Shown piece by piece: positions 1 through 9,384 of a stretch of 64,000 nucleotides of DNA. The position numbers and the translations under genes are program-made. The first letter of the stretch is position 1. Each line of letters starts with the position of its first letter. The stretch lies in NCBI GenBank assembly GCA_963718065.1, contig CAVQYE010000006.1, positions 1 to 64,000 of the forward strand. The letters are read 5' to 3'. The stretch is from CAVPGP01 sp963718065 (GTDB lineage: Bacteria > Actinomycetota > Thermoleophilia > Gaiellales > Gaiellaceae). Under the pieces are notes generated by a model, which was not told where the DNA came from, ran no database searches, and was given only the letters and a program-made list of their open reading frames with translations.

Positions 1-350
1 TTCCTGAAAGTAATTTTGCTGGCAATTTTCTGCGGCAGGTTTCGTAGCTCTACATCACTGTCTACGATATTACGTTTACACGTCAATCCCCTTTGGCTTG
101 CGAGATCGATCACTTTATCCAAAAAGTAGCTTCCATAAGTTACAAATTCGGCTTCCTTATACTGTCTTGCAACATCAAAATCAAAAGCTAGTTTATAGTA
201 ATTCTTACCATCAAAGTGATCTACGAACTCGTCGGAGATCAATACTTCGGCATAGTTATACGCAGTAAACTCTACCAGCGTGCCTACTGATTCGAGACAT
301 TTTGTTACAAAACTCCTGATTTTTACTACATCCGCATCTTCGTGTGACAT
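1..350 (-). CDS. Hypothetical protein, truncated by the window edge
   Basis: An open frame of 116 codons starts with ATG at 350 and runs off the left edge without a stop. A good ribosome site (AGGTGG) lies just upstream of the ATG. The protein is acidic and contains AEFVTYGSYFLDKVIDLA, which loosely recalls the region after the helicase core of RapA/DrmD-type SNF2 proteins, where a T-x-G/E-x-P/F motif recurs. It begins 30 bp after the end of the SNF2-like gene on the same strand, so the two were probably co-transcribed. I cannot name a family. The link to the helicase is inferred from position and weak resemblance only. Confidence 0.6.
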   Translation of the reverse strand, partial: MSHEDADVVKIRSFVTKCLESVGTLVEFTAYNYAEVLISDEFVDHFDGKNYYKLAFDFDVARQYKEAEFVTYGSYFLDKVIDLASQRGLTCKRNIVDSDVELRNLPQKIASKITFR

Positions 351-379
351 ATCCACCTACCACTTCTATTCATTACTCA

Positions 380-2191
380 TTACGCATGGAAATAATCACC
401 AAATAGGCGATTATCATATTCTTTGATTTTTATGTATTGCTTACGAGCTTCGACTAGCTTTTGCCAAAGTCCTCTATCCCTTTTTCCAATTCCATCTGTG
501 TTGTAGAATTTACCCATATATCCATGACTATATCAGCGAAATCTTTTTCATCTTCAAGGTTGCCAAGAATCATATCAACCTCTCCAACGACAAGCTCAAA
601 CATATTGATTTTAGCATCCAGAACATCAAGTATGTATGATTCGATAGTGTTTTCGCAGAGAAGTTAAGATATAACATTCCCCTTTTCTGTCCTACTCTAT
701 GAATCCGCCCTATTCTTTGTTCAATACGCTGAGGATTCCATGGTAGATCATAATTGATGATTGCATTGCAGAATTGCAGGTTACGCCCTTCTCCTCCGAT
801 TCCAGTGCTAACCAAAACCTGTGTTTGTCCGGTAAATTCTTCTATAGCACGATTTTTCTCTGCCATATTCATAGAACCAGCAAATTTTGAAAATAATATA
901 CCATACTCACTCAGTGCATTGGTTATGTGTTCTAACGTTCTGTTAAATTTTGTGAAAACAATAACCTTATCCTGATGTGCTTTGATCACCTCAATCATAG
1001 CTTCCGTCTTTGCATTATCCTTTATGCTTTCTGCAAGTTTATAGAGTTTGATTAGTTCTTCCGCTTGGGCTTCTTTTTTCTGGATCATCTTCGAAGCGTT
1101 GGAAGAACTGAGAAGTTACTGCTCCCAATCTCTCTTGCAGGTACGTATGTTAACTGACTGGTTTTATTTTTATTATGTTCTGCCTGTATATAGTTTTGCT
1201 TTACAAAATCCGTCAGGTTATCATATAACGTTCGTTCAGCTTCTGTAAGCTTGATCCTTACAATACGAGCGTTCCGTTGAGGTAAATGAACGTGTGTAAT
1301 CGCTCTGGTGTTTCTTACCATGACCCCACTCAATAACTCTTCCTCAGTCTTTGAATATTTTTGGGTTTGAGGTGATCACCCCTTTGCATAAAGGTTCTCT
1401 TGAATTCACTCACAGTTTTAAGCTGTCCGGGTTTCAGTATGGTTATTATATTGTAAAGCTCTTCCAGATTGCCCTGTATCGGTGTAGCAGTAAGCATCAG
1501 CATATACTTCTTTTTAATACTATTAACAAACTTCCATTGCTGAGTATTCCTATTTCGGAGATGATGAGCTTCGTCAATTATGAGCATATCATAATTAATC
1601 TTGGATATTTCATCAGCGTTTTGTTTTTGTTTAGCTGTGTGAATAGAAGCTATTACTTTATCATAATTGTGCCATGAGTCTATGCCTCCGTCTTGGAACT
1701 CAGGGTCATCATGCAGAATGAATTTTAAACCGAATTTCGATTCCATTTCTTCCTGCCACTGAGTCGTCAGAGACGGTGGAGTCAGTATAAGCACTCTTCG
1801 TACCAAACCTCTTAATATATACTCTAGCAAGGTAATACCAGCCTTAACGGTTTTGCCAAGTCCTACTTCGTCGCAGCATCGCCCTACCACTGGAAAGTAT
1901 TAAGCACCTTCTTAGCCGGATGGGGTTCCGGATCGTAAGAGATTAATCCCTTTGCCATTTGGAGTGATAGAAGCTTATCAACTGGAAAATAGTAAAATCC
2001 CTTGCCTGCGTGTTTATGCTCACAAATGCAGGGTCTTCAAAAACACCATCTTGCAGACGCTTTAGCACAAGATCGTTGTTTTTATTGTAAAAAATGCTAT
2101 TATAATGCTCTGACTTTACATAAGGTTCTTCAGAAATATCTTCGTCAGTATCTATTTGTTCCTCAATATCATTGGACACATCAGTTTTCAT
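380..2191 (-). pseudogene. SNF2/RapA-type helicase, broken by about six frameshifts
   Basis: Fragments in different frames join into one SNF2 ATPase. Motif I is DEVGLGKTVKAG (about 1860), motif II DEAHHLRN (about 1575), motif III MLTATPIQG (about 1485), the helicase-C segment is VIVFTKFNRT followed by STGIGGEGRNLQF, and motif VI is IEQRIGRIHRVGQ (about 710). Frame changes fall near 2008, 1893, 1333, 1087, 660 and 455, and the sequence stays conserved on both sides of each. The last frame ends at 380. Start is ATG at 2191. The family remodels protein-DNA or RNA polymerase-DNA complexes; relatives occur in housekeeping RapA and in DISARM-like defence loci. The closely following small gene suggests a two-gene unit. 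Recent decay or uncorrected indels are both possible; indels are likelier because frames break everywhere in the window. Confidence 0.8.
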
Positions 2192-2263
2192 AATTTTTTA
2201 TTTTCATCTCTGTAATCGCAATCGTTAAAAAATGCCATTTTGACATAGTATTTCAACGTTTTT

Positions 2264-2630
2264 CACAACCCCCTAGCTCCCTTAGCAAAGCTGATAAGGG
2301 TAGGTTTTTTGATAAAAGCCTAAGAAATATAAGGTTTTTAACCCCGTCAGGGGTGATATATTTATAGTATAAAGTAAGCGAAAAAGACAAGCTCCAGCGG
2401 AGCGATATGATAAAGAAACACTGTGTTTATGCGATTTCTTATATGTCGCTCCTATCGGAGCTAAATATTTGTTTGCTGTTTTTTCTATAAATATAACGCT
2501 CCTCTGGAGCTTAAAAAAACCTGATTTTATTAAAGTTTCATCAAAAAACCTACCCCTGCAGCCTTTGCTAAGGGGGAATGTTGACACGACTCGATTTATT
2601 CCCCCTTAAAAAAGGGGGCTAGGGGGTTGT
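2264..2630. repeat. Fold-back (MITE-like) repeat about 370 bp long
   Basis: The ends form an inverted repeat. The left arm contains ACAACCCCCTAGCTCCCTT; the right arm is its near-complement with GGGGGCTAGGGGGTTGT. A second nested pair is GTAGGTTTTTTGATAAA near 2300 against the complementary strand near 2545. The centre has several GCTCC/GGAGC palindromes. The 101-codon frame across it on the minus strand is probably not a gene. There is no coding gene in 2192-2648. Confidence 0.65.
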
Positions 2631-2648
2631 TTTTAGAACGTTTATGTA

Positions 2649-4050
2649 TTTTTTAACGATTACATGAACATTGAATAATTGATCGGGTCATAAGTTAGGT
2701 TACCATAACTTATGCTTTTACAGGGAATTTGAGTAATTAGCCAAGTGACAGACCAACATATCGTAACAATTCATTGGAACCTTTTTGAACGATTGTATGA
2801 AATCCATTACACGTTGCTTAAGTGTTTGCCATTCATCACTCAACCTATGGAGGTGAAGAATTGACTGTCTAACCCAACGCCATAGCTTCTCAATAGGATT
2901 AGCCCAGGACGCATAAGTGGGCAATTGAAGAATCCTAATGGGTAGCTTTTCATGTTCTTCACTGCGATTCTGGGCTTCCCGTTTAGCTCTAGGTGATGGC
3001 TTATTAGCTGCCAGTTACCCGGAAGATATATGGGAAACGGAAAGTGCTGTGGTTGGAGATGGAGCAACAAATCAGGATGATAATGAACAGGCCAGTTGTC
3101 TTCGACCATGTAGATGGTTTCTATACGTGGATAGTCTCTGACAACCATGTCATAGAAGACAACAAGTTGCCTGATGTCAGCTCTACTTGCTTGATGGTAA
3201 GTCACCTGTCCTGTAACTGCGTTAAGTGCACCTATTCCCCTGAATTCTGTGTCTGATTTATAGCTTCTTCGGGCTAATGGCTGAAATTTGCCCATCTGCT
3301 CATAATCTCTGGCTATAGTAGGTTGACGGTAAATAGTAAACTCATCCTGATACAGCAGAACATATTTCTCAGGAGCATACCAAGCTTTTAGCAAGCATTG
3401 GGCAATAAAGTCCATCTTCTGCTGATAGTTTGGGTCAGGACTATAGATATAGCTTCGTCCACGTTTGTAAGAGATACCAAGACGTTTCAATAGCTTGCTT
3501 AATCCTGACAAAGTATTGACTTGTAGCCATTTGCATACATCCATTATGTAGCTTAGACTCCAGCGACTTGTGTGTTTACCAAACTGACTGGGTTCACGTC
3601 TAACCGTATGCAGGATTTCTTCTTTGGCTTCCTGTTTGTTCTGACACTTTGGCGAATAGGCTGGTTTTCGTCCCTGTCCTGGTTTCACTGGCAGTCCAGC
3701 GATACCTTCTGACAGAAAACGCTTTATCCAGTCACGAACCGTATCAGGCTTTCTTGTTTTGAGCAAGCCAGTTAGTGCTACTCGACGAGGAGATATTCCT
3801 TGTGCTACCTTGATTATAGCTGCTGCACGCTCTCGCATATAGGCATCTTTATGAGTATCTCTTATTTGTTTCAATTGTTCTTCTTGCTCTGGCATTAGAC
3901 AAACAGTTATTAGTTTGGGCATTTGCGTTATCCTTTTTTGAGTGTATGTTTTTTATTAGGATAACGTATAATGCCCTTAAAGAGTTAAAGTTTGGAAAGG
4001 CTAATTTATGACCCGATCAATTTTTCAAACTTCATGTAATCGTTAAAAAA
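2649..4050. mobile_element. IS630-like insertion sequence
   Basis: A transposase gene is bounded by long inverted repeats. The inner ends share AATTGATCGGGTCATAA (2677-2693 and, inverted, 4007-4023). The outer ends share TTTTTTAACGATTACATGAA (2649-2668 and, inverted, 4031-4050). Between them is a short, partly conserved spacer, so each terminal repeat spans about 45 bp. A TA target duplication cannot be identified with confidence. Confidence 0.8.
2718..3922 (-). CDS. IS630-family DDE transposase (frameshifted)
   Basis: The N-terminal half has helix-turn-helix content: a region around TGLLKTRKPDTVRDWIKRF followed by a second winged-helix region. The DDE catalytic core follows, with YQDEFTIY supplying the first Asp and VEDNWPVHYHPDL the second Asp and the usual HxxxL context. 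In another frame, SWANPIEKLWRW supplies the Glu. The change of frame is at about 2930-2950, so 2840-3922 and 2718-2924 are two parts of one protein of about 400 residues. Some IS630 elements use programmed frameshifting, but no obvious slippery run is visible and stray indels are common here. Start ATG at 3922. The gene fills the insertion sequence. Confidence 0.85.
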
Positions 4051-4063
4051 GTTCAAGAAGCTT

Positions 4064-5082
4064 TTAATATTTTCCAAAAGCATCAACAGCCTCAAAGAAA
4101 GCAACAATATTTTCCCATGAGGTAGGCGATTCTAATGTATGTGAAGGACCTATGCACAACCCTCCACCTTTTCCCACTGTCATTATACGCTCTTTAACCA
4201 CCTTTTTTACATCCTCTGGAGTGCCAAAAGCCATCGTGCTTTGAGTTCCCATAGTTCCCCAAAAGGACAGTCTATCTCCATATTTCTCCTTCAGTTCCGC
4301 AACATCCATACACTCCGGCTGAACTGCCTGAAGAATATCTATCCCTACTTCGATAAGATCGGGAATAATAGGCTCTATATATCCATCGCTGTGAAAAGCT
4401 ACAAGGACATCAGGTTTAACATTTTTTGCTTTTAACAATCTTTCTGACACATGACTTGAGATGCTTACGCCATAGTTCTGGAGCCATAAGCATAGCTATT
4501 TCACTACCCAGATCGTCACCTGTCCAAACAATGTCTACACCAGCTTTCGCATAACCTGCGGCTATCTGAGCCTTTAAATCTGACACTTTCTCTATCAGCG
4601 GAGTTAGAAATTCTGGTTCTTCCAAAAGGTCTACAAGAAAGTTATCCATTCCTCTAAGCGCCCATAAATGCTCAAAACTGCCACATTCATATCCAGAGAC
4701 TGCCGGGAGCCCTTCTTCTTTTATTTTCTCGACTGCTTCCGGCAAATGCTCATAACGATATGAAGCACCAACATCAGGAAATGGATATTCGTATACATCT
4801 TTTGCCGTAAGAAAATCCTTCATCGGAGGGCAACTTCCCTGACCCCATTCGTTTACATTTTTTTCACTCCAAGACGGATATTTTGAAAAATCTCCTTGAT
4901 TTTTCGTTGGTCCATAATAGACAAACTGCTGAATATCCATGTCAAAGTATCTTGCTGGATTATCCGATCCAGTGTTTTCTTTAACAATCTGACTTAGATA
5001 AGAACCAGGTTGTGTTCCATTTTGGAACTTTGTCTGGTGTTTTCCGAGAAAAAGGGCATAAAACCCTTTCACGTTTGGTCAT
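4064..5082 (-). pseudogene. Uroporphyrinogen decarboxylase (URO-D) superfamily protein, frameshifted
   Basis: Two frames (4416-5072 and 4064-4450) join into one protein of about 335 residues. The likely true start is the ATG at 5082 (MTKRERVL), which needs a further frame change near 5055. Recognisable URO-D-family segments are WTGDDLGSE, FHSDGYIEPIIPDLIEVG, LQAVQPECMDVAELKEKYG, FWGTMGTQSTMAFGTPEDV and GGGLCIGPSHTLES. In many genomes this branch is not heme biosynthetic but acts as a methyltransferase-like or unknown enzyme. It lacks the N-terminal RQAGRYLP signature of true HemE, so heme synthesis is unlikely. The substrate is unknown. The gene lies beside sugar-related fragments. Confidence 0.75.
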
Positions 5083-5120
5083 TGATGGCATAAAAAAGCC
5101 TCCATTGAAGACAATATTTT

Positions 5121-5283
5121 GTAATTTTCGGTTCTTTGGTAATTAACGGGGAAACTTGTGTTTATAATGGATTCCCGTTTTCACGGGAATGACACAAACG
5201 CAATCATTGTCATTCCAGCGAAAGCTGGAATCCATCCTATGCAAGAATCATTCCCCCGCTATTTACCAAAGAGCCTAATTTTC
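5121..5283. repeat. MITE-like inverted repeat with internal palindromes
   Basis: The left arm (5121-5151) contains GGTTCTTTGGTAATTAACGG; the right arm (5254-5283) is its imperfect inverted copy. Inside are two perfect or near-perfect hairpins, ATTCCCGTTTTCACGGGAAT (5171-5190) and ATTCCAGCGAAAGCTGGAAT (5212-5231), of a type widely dispersed in bacterial genomes. No gene is visible in 5083-5341. Confidence 0.6.
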
Positions 5284-5341
5284 AACCTTGTAGCAAATTA
5301 ATAAAGCTGGCAGATTAAAAAGTCATAAATTTAACTCAACC

Positions 5342-6005
5342 TTATGGCGTGTTTTTAATACTTCCCCACAACGTTGAAAGCTTACCACTCGGTTCTATAC
5401 TAGCTTTTGCATCATCAATAAAAATAGCCGATGCAACGTAGTTTACGGAACCGGCACCGTTTTTCGCATAATAATTAAACGGTTCTTGCCCTGTTACTTC
5501 CCACGAAGGTATACACCGTCTGTATACTTAGCTATTTCTTCATCAGGGTCTTTTGGTATGTCTTTCCCTTGATAGCCAAATGCTTGAAATTTTCTAGCTG
5601 TTGTATCAAAATCTAAACTATAAATTGAAACTTTGTAGTCTGTCGAATCTATCGTCAAAGTCATTGCTACGTCAAGTGAACGACCAGAGACGCAGGCGGC
5701 ATATCTAGCAGATTTATCTACTAGCCACGGAGCCTTTATATTATCTCCGGGATTAGCATTGAATATCCAACCATAAGCTTTTGCTCCATTGACAGAATTA
5801 ATACTGATCTCCTTTATCAGTCCCTTCTTAAACAGCTTTTGACCTTCATCTGGTTTATAGGGATCAGGGAATCACCATTATGATTTTCCTTATTGCAGAA
5901 AATAATGGCACCACTTTCGCCATACTTACCTATCCAATCACCAAGTATAAGGTAGACATAGCAGGTATAAATCTTACTATTTACGGTAAGGTTAAGAATT
6001 TTCAT
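5342..6005 (-). pseudogene. Secreted-type protein with a GDWIGKYG domain, frameshifted
   Basis: Start ATG at 6005 is preceded by AAGGA. The first frame gives LGDWIGKYGESGAIIFCNKE; further frames give YKVSIYSLDFDTTARKFQAF and DGVYLPSWEVTGQEPFNYY, ending with the stop at 5342. Together these form the recurring domain that begins GDWIGKYG, has an (I/V)xxY(S/A)LD(F/W)D strand and ends with GVYLxW and SAIFID. This domain is common at the ends of bacterial surface or secreted proteins, but its function is not known to me. Frame changes occur near 5835 and 5515. The assembled length is about 220 residues. Confidence 0.55.
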
Positions 6006-6042
6006 AAATATCCTTGAGAATAAGGCAAAAGATTATATATAT

Positions 6043-6161
6043 TTAGCCACAGATGAATACAGATTAACACGGATTGAATAATATACAAGACACTGATCAC
6101 TATCATGAATCCTGCATCACTTTCTTTTATCTGTGAAAATCTGTGTGTATCCGTGGCTAAT
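6043..6161. repeat. Inverted repeat (GCCACAGATG type) about 119 bp long
   Basis: The left end reads TTAGCCACAGATGAATACAG and the right end is its near-complement, ending CCGTGGCTAA. This is a dispersed fold-back repeat type seen in several environmental phyla. It lies in the 6006-6310 gap, which has no gene. Confidence 0.6.
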
Positions 6162-6272
6162 AAAAACTAAAAGCATTTTCTAAAACTTGCTAAAAAAATA
6201 GGCTTGTTTGTCCTTGCATAGGAAATTATATTTTTTCGTCACACATAGACCATTGATACGATTCATTTTTTT

Positions 6273-6297
6273 GTAGGATGGGCATTGCCCATCCTAC
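6273..6297. repeat. Perfect 25-base palindrome GTAGGATGGG...CCCATCCTAC
   Basis: The arms GTAGGATGGGCA and TGCCCATCCTAC pair around a single T. It lies 14 bp beyond the stop codon at 6311. It could end transcription of the leftward isomerase fragment, but this palindrome also occurs as a dispersed repeat in other genomes. Confidence 0.55.
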
Positions 6298-6310
6298 TTT
6301 GTTCTTCTTT

Positions 6311-6616
6311 TCAAGGTAGTTTTCTGAGGAATTCGACAGCCTTTTTTACATCACCCATAGCGTCTTCCCCTGCTTCTCGTTCGATTGCATAGTAACCCTG
6401 ATAGTTATTTTCTTTAAAGATTTCGTGCAGAGCTTGCCAGTTTGTCATTCCTGTACCGAGTGGCACTTCTTCAGCTTTTCCATCAGGATCAAGTCGGGAA
6501 TCTTTGGCATGAGCATGGACAACGTAAGGTATCAGCACTCGAAGCCCTTTCACTGGGTCAAATGATTCCATAGCAGATTCATAATCAAACGGAATACCAC
6601 GACGTTTATATACTGG
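6311..6616 (-). pseudogene. C-terminal fragment of a sugar-phosphate isomerase/epimerase (AP-endonuclease-2 fold)
   Basis: The fragment (about 100 residues) contains SFDPVKGLRVLIPYVVHAHA followed by KDSRLDPDGK. This matches the typical FDPxxGL...VxHxHxKD segment of xylose-isomerase-like TIM-barrel proteins, whose His and Asp bind metal. It ends with AIEREAG, a metal-ligand Glu region, and a closing helix. The N-terminal two thirds are absent because the sequence switches abruptly to GC-rich DNA at about 6617. In the ORF it is fused in frame to an alcohol dehydrogenase. I infer an artefactual join rather than a natural fusion. Confidence 0.75.
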
Positions 6617-6635
6617 CGGCGCCCAGAAGTAGCGG
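6600..6635. other. Abrupt compositional junction (probable chimeric join)
   Basis: Left of about 6617 the DNA is AT-rich and codons end mostly in A/T. Right of it codons end almost entirely in G/C. The switch happens within a few bases and inside a reading frame that begins as a zinc dehydrogenase and ends as an isomerase. No insertion sequence, attachment site or tRNA marks the boundary. Confidence 0.85.
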
Positions 6636-7363
6636 CGGGCCGACTCGAGCGCCGACGCGATCCCCGCGCCGGCGCCGGAGCACTCGACCACGACGTCCGC
6701 CTCGACCGGCGGCTCGTCGGTGGTCGAGACGGCGAAGCCGAGCGCCGCAGCTTTCTGGAGCCGCACGGTGTCCTGCGGCGTGCCGCGCACGTGCACGCGC
6801 CCTCCGGAAGCTCGGGCGACCTGCGCCGCCACCAGCCCGATCGGCCCCGGCCCCGTGACGAGCACCTCGTCGCCGTCCTCGATCCGCGCCGGCTCGAGCA
6901 GCGAGTGGCACACGCACGCGAGCGGCTCGATCAGGCTGGCAGCGGCGCCGTCGAGCCAGTCGGGAATGCGGTGCAGGTTGTGCAGCGGCACGTGGAGACG
7001 CGGCGCGAAGCCGCCGTCTACATGCGTACCGATCGAGCGTCGTTGCAGGCAGAGGTTCGGTCGTCCGGCGGTGCAGTGTGCACACTCGCCGCAGGTGGAG
7101 AAGTACGTCTCGGTGACGACACGCGCGCCGAGCCAGTCGCCGGGCACGCCCTCCCCCAGCTCGGCGACGACCCCGGAGACCTCGTGCCCCATGGTCACCG
7201 GCGGGACGGAGGGGTACTCGCCGTCCTGGATGTGGAGGTCGGTGCCGCAGATCCCGGTCGCGACGACGTCGAGCACGACGTGACCGGGCGCAGCACTCGG
7301 CTCGTCGCGCTCGGCGAGGCCGACGTTCCCCCGCCCGGGCGATAGCTTCGTCAGGCCTTGCAC
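6617..7363 (-). pseudogene. Zinc-dependent alcohol/polyol dehydrogenase, C-terminus lost at the junction
   Basis: The first 245 residues or so of a medium-chain dehydrogenase (sorbitol/threonine dehydrogenase type) are present. TGICGTDLHIQDG holds the catalytic-zinc Cys, GHEVSGVV the catalytic His-Glu pair, and CGECAHCTAGRPNLC the four structural-zinc Cys. VTGPGPIGLVAAQVA is the Rossmann nucleotide loop. The last third is missing. Start is GTG at 7363, 6 bp after the permease stop, so it was the last visible gene of the sugar operon. It probably oxidises the imported sugar, polyol or a derivative with NAD(P). The intact gene presumably continued in the real genome. Confidence 0.85.
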
Positions 7364-7369
7364 GCGCGA

Positions 7370-8356
7370 TCACTCGCCGCCGGTCACGCGCGCGTAGATC
7401 GCGGCGAGCGCCAGCACGATCACGCCGTAGAGGATCTGCCGCATCGCCTGCGATGCGTTGAGGATCGTCAGCAGCGAGTCGAGCACCGTCAGGATCAGCG
7501 CGCCGAGGATCGTGCCTGCGTAGCCGCCGACGCCGCCGAAGATCGACGTGCCGCCGATCACCACCGCCGCCACCGACGGGAGCAGATACGGCGTCCCGAT
7601 CCCGAGGTCGGCGGCGTTGTTGAAGCCGACGAGCAGGATCCCTGCGAGCGCCGAGAGCACGCCGCAGACTGCGTAGACGAAGAGCTGCACCTGCCAGACG
7701 CGGACACCGGCGAGCCGGCAGGCGACCGGGTTGTCGCCGATCGCGTAGATCATCCGCCCGATCCCGCTGTAGCGGAGCCCGACGATGATCAGCACCGCGA
7801 TCGGCGCCCAGATCAGCAGGTCGTACGGGATGTAGGTCAGGAACCGCTTCGACCCGAGCGTGACCACGAAGTCGGGCACGAGCGCCGCGAACCGCTTCTG
7901 GCTGTAGACGGTCAGCAGCCCGATCGTGATCACCGAGATGCCGAGGGTCATGATCAGCGCGTTGACGCGGAAGATCGAGATGCCGATCCCGTTGACGACG
8001 CCGACGGCGAGGCCGACCCCGAGCGCGATCGCAATCGCCACACCCGAGCCGTGCTCGCCGTAGCTCGACGTCATGAACGCAGCCGCCGTCGCGGTCGAGG
8101 CGACCGAGAGGTCGACGCCGCCGGTCAGCATCACCAGCGTCTGGCCGGCCGAGAGGAGCCCGAGCACCGCACCGAAGAGGAACGTCGTCGAGAGCTGCGT
8201 CGGCGTCAGGAACGCATGACCCTCCTGCGCCCGGTTGACGATGTCGGTGCCGATGAGGAGCGCGACGAAGACGAGCGTCAGCACCGCCGCCGGGTTATCG
8301 ACCGCGTAGCGGCGCCAGTCGCGGCTCTCGCGCGGCTCGGCGGGTACCGCGCTCAT
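7370..8356 (-). CDS. Sugar ABC transporter permease (RbsC/BPD_transp_2 family)
   Basis: A 328-residue membrane protein with about ten hydrophobic segments. It has the family hallmarks SAGQTLVMLTGGVDLSV near the first third, and IGTPYLLPSVAAVVIGG with TSIFGGVGG near the C-terminus. Together with the next permease it forms the membrane channel of a ribose/xylose-type importer. ATG at 8356 overlaps the upstream permease stop by 4 bp, so the two are translationally coupled. Two different permeases with one double ATPase imply a heterodimeric channel, as in several actinobacterial carbohydrate importers. The substrate cannot be read from the sequence. Confidence 0.93.
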   Translation of the reverse strand: MSAVPAEPRESRDWRRYAVDNPAAVLTLVFVALLIGTDIVNRAQEGHAFLTPTQLSTTFLFGAVLGLLSAGQTLVMLTGGVDLSVASTATAAAFMTSSYGEHGSGVAIAIALGVGLAVGVVNGIGISIFRVNALIMTLGISVITIGLLTVYSQKRFAALVPDFVVTLGSKRFLTYIPYDLLIWAPIAVLIIVGLRYSGIGRMIYAIGDNPVACRLAGVRVWQVQLFVYAVCGVLSALAGILLVGFNNAADLGIGTPYLLPSVAAVVIGGTSIFGGVGGYAGTILGALILTVLDSLLTILNASQAMRQILYGVIVLALAAIYARVTGGE

Positions 8357-9384
8357 CCCGTCTTGCCCTTCTGGCGGATCGCGAGGCCGCCGATCATCAC
8401 CACGAGCACGATCAGCGTCCCCTGGATCACCTGCGCCCAGTTCTGGTCGACGCCGCGGATGATCAGGATCGTCTTCACGAGCGTCAGCACGAACGCCGCG
8501 GCGATCGGGCCGATCAGCCCGCCGACGCCGCCGAGCAGCGAGACGCCGCCGAGCACGACCGCCGCGACCGAGTTCAGCGTGTAGATGTCGCCGGAGTGCG
8601 GATCGCCGAGCCCGGACGCCGCGGTGAGCGCGAGCCCCCCGAGCGCCGCGAACGCGCCCGAGAAGGCGTAGGCGCCGATCCGTGCACGCGTCACGTTGAC
8701 CCCCGACAGATAGGCGGCGTTGCGGTTCGAGCCGATCGCGTACAGCGCGAGACCCGGCCGCGACCGGCGCACCGGCAGCCACAGGACGGCGAACGCGACC
8801 ATCAGGATCAGGAGCGCCTTCGGGAACCAGTTCGTCCCGACCGTGTCGAGCGTGACCATGTTCTGGAACTTCAGCGGCACACCGCCGCCCGGTACCTCGA
8901 GCACCGCGAGCGCGGCGCCCGCCCAGATGAAGAGCATCGCGAGCGTGACGATGATGTCCGCGATTCGCGTCACGACGATGACCAGGCCCGTCAGAGCGCC
9001 CGCGATCGCCGCGCAGATGACGAGCAGCAGCGAGAAGAGCAGCGCGTCGCGGAGGCTGAAGCCGCTCATCGAGCCGTCTGCGGCCGTCTTCTGGACCATG
9101 TACTTCGCCGCGACGACGTTGACGAGGCTCATCATCGAGCCGATGGAGAGGTCGATGCCGCCGGAGATGATCACGATCGCCTGCCCCATCGCCGCGAAGG
9201 CGAACGGCAGCGCGTCGATCGCGAGCGACTGGACGTCGAACGGCCCCCACTTGAGGCTCGTCTGCGAGCGCCAGTAGACGACGAGGACCGCGAGCAGCAG
9301 GTAGACGCCGATCGTCCAGCCGTGCCGGCGCAGGAAGCGGCGGCCGTCGAAGCCGCGAGACGCCGCGACGGGAACGGTCGTCAT
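8353..9384 (-). CDS. Sugar ABC transporter permease (RbsC-like), first of two
   Basis: A 343-residue membrane protein with the family motifs AMGQAIVIISGGIDLSIGSM, AIGSNRNAAYLSGVNV and SVAAVVLGGVSLLGGVGG. It has a short cytoplasmic N-terminus and about ten membrane segments. The ATG at 9384 overlaps the ATPase stop by 4 bp, and the stop overlaps the next permease, so the three are coupled. It forms half of the membrane pore with the following gene. Confidence 0.93.
   Translation of the reverse strand: MTTVPVAASRGFDGRRFLRRHGWTIGVYLLLAVLVVYWRSQTSLKWGPFDVQSLAIDALPFAFAAMGQAIVIISGGIDLSIGSMMSLVNVVAAKYMVQKTAADGSMSGFSLRDALLFSLLLVICAAIAGALTGLVIVVTRIADIIVTLAMLFIWAGAALAVLEVPGGGVPLKFQNMVTLDTVGTNWFPKALLILMVAFAVLWLPVRRSRPGLALYAIGSNRNAAYLSGVNVTRARIGAYAFSGAFAALGGLALTAASGLGDPHSGDIYTLNSVAAVVLGGVSLLGGVGGLIGPIAAAFVLTLVKTILIIRGVDQNWAQVIQGTLIVLVVMIGGLAIRQKGKTG

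Noticed and set aside
2282..2587. 101-codon minus-strand frame in the fold-back repeat
   Set aside because: It lies inside a palindromic repeat and has no recognised domain; similar frames occur in repeat copies elsewhere.
6617..7363. Natural fusion of a dehydrogenase with an isomerase
   Set aside because: The fusion point coincides with the abrupt change in composition, and both proteins are truncated at it.
7358..8584. Long rightward open frames on the opposite strand of the sugar transporter genes
   Set aside because: They are antisense shadows typical of GC-rich DNA, with Arg/Asp/His-rich composition and no domain; the leftward genes are clearly real.
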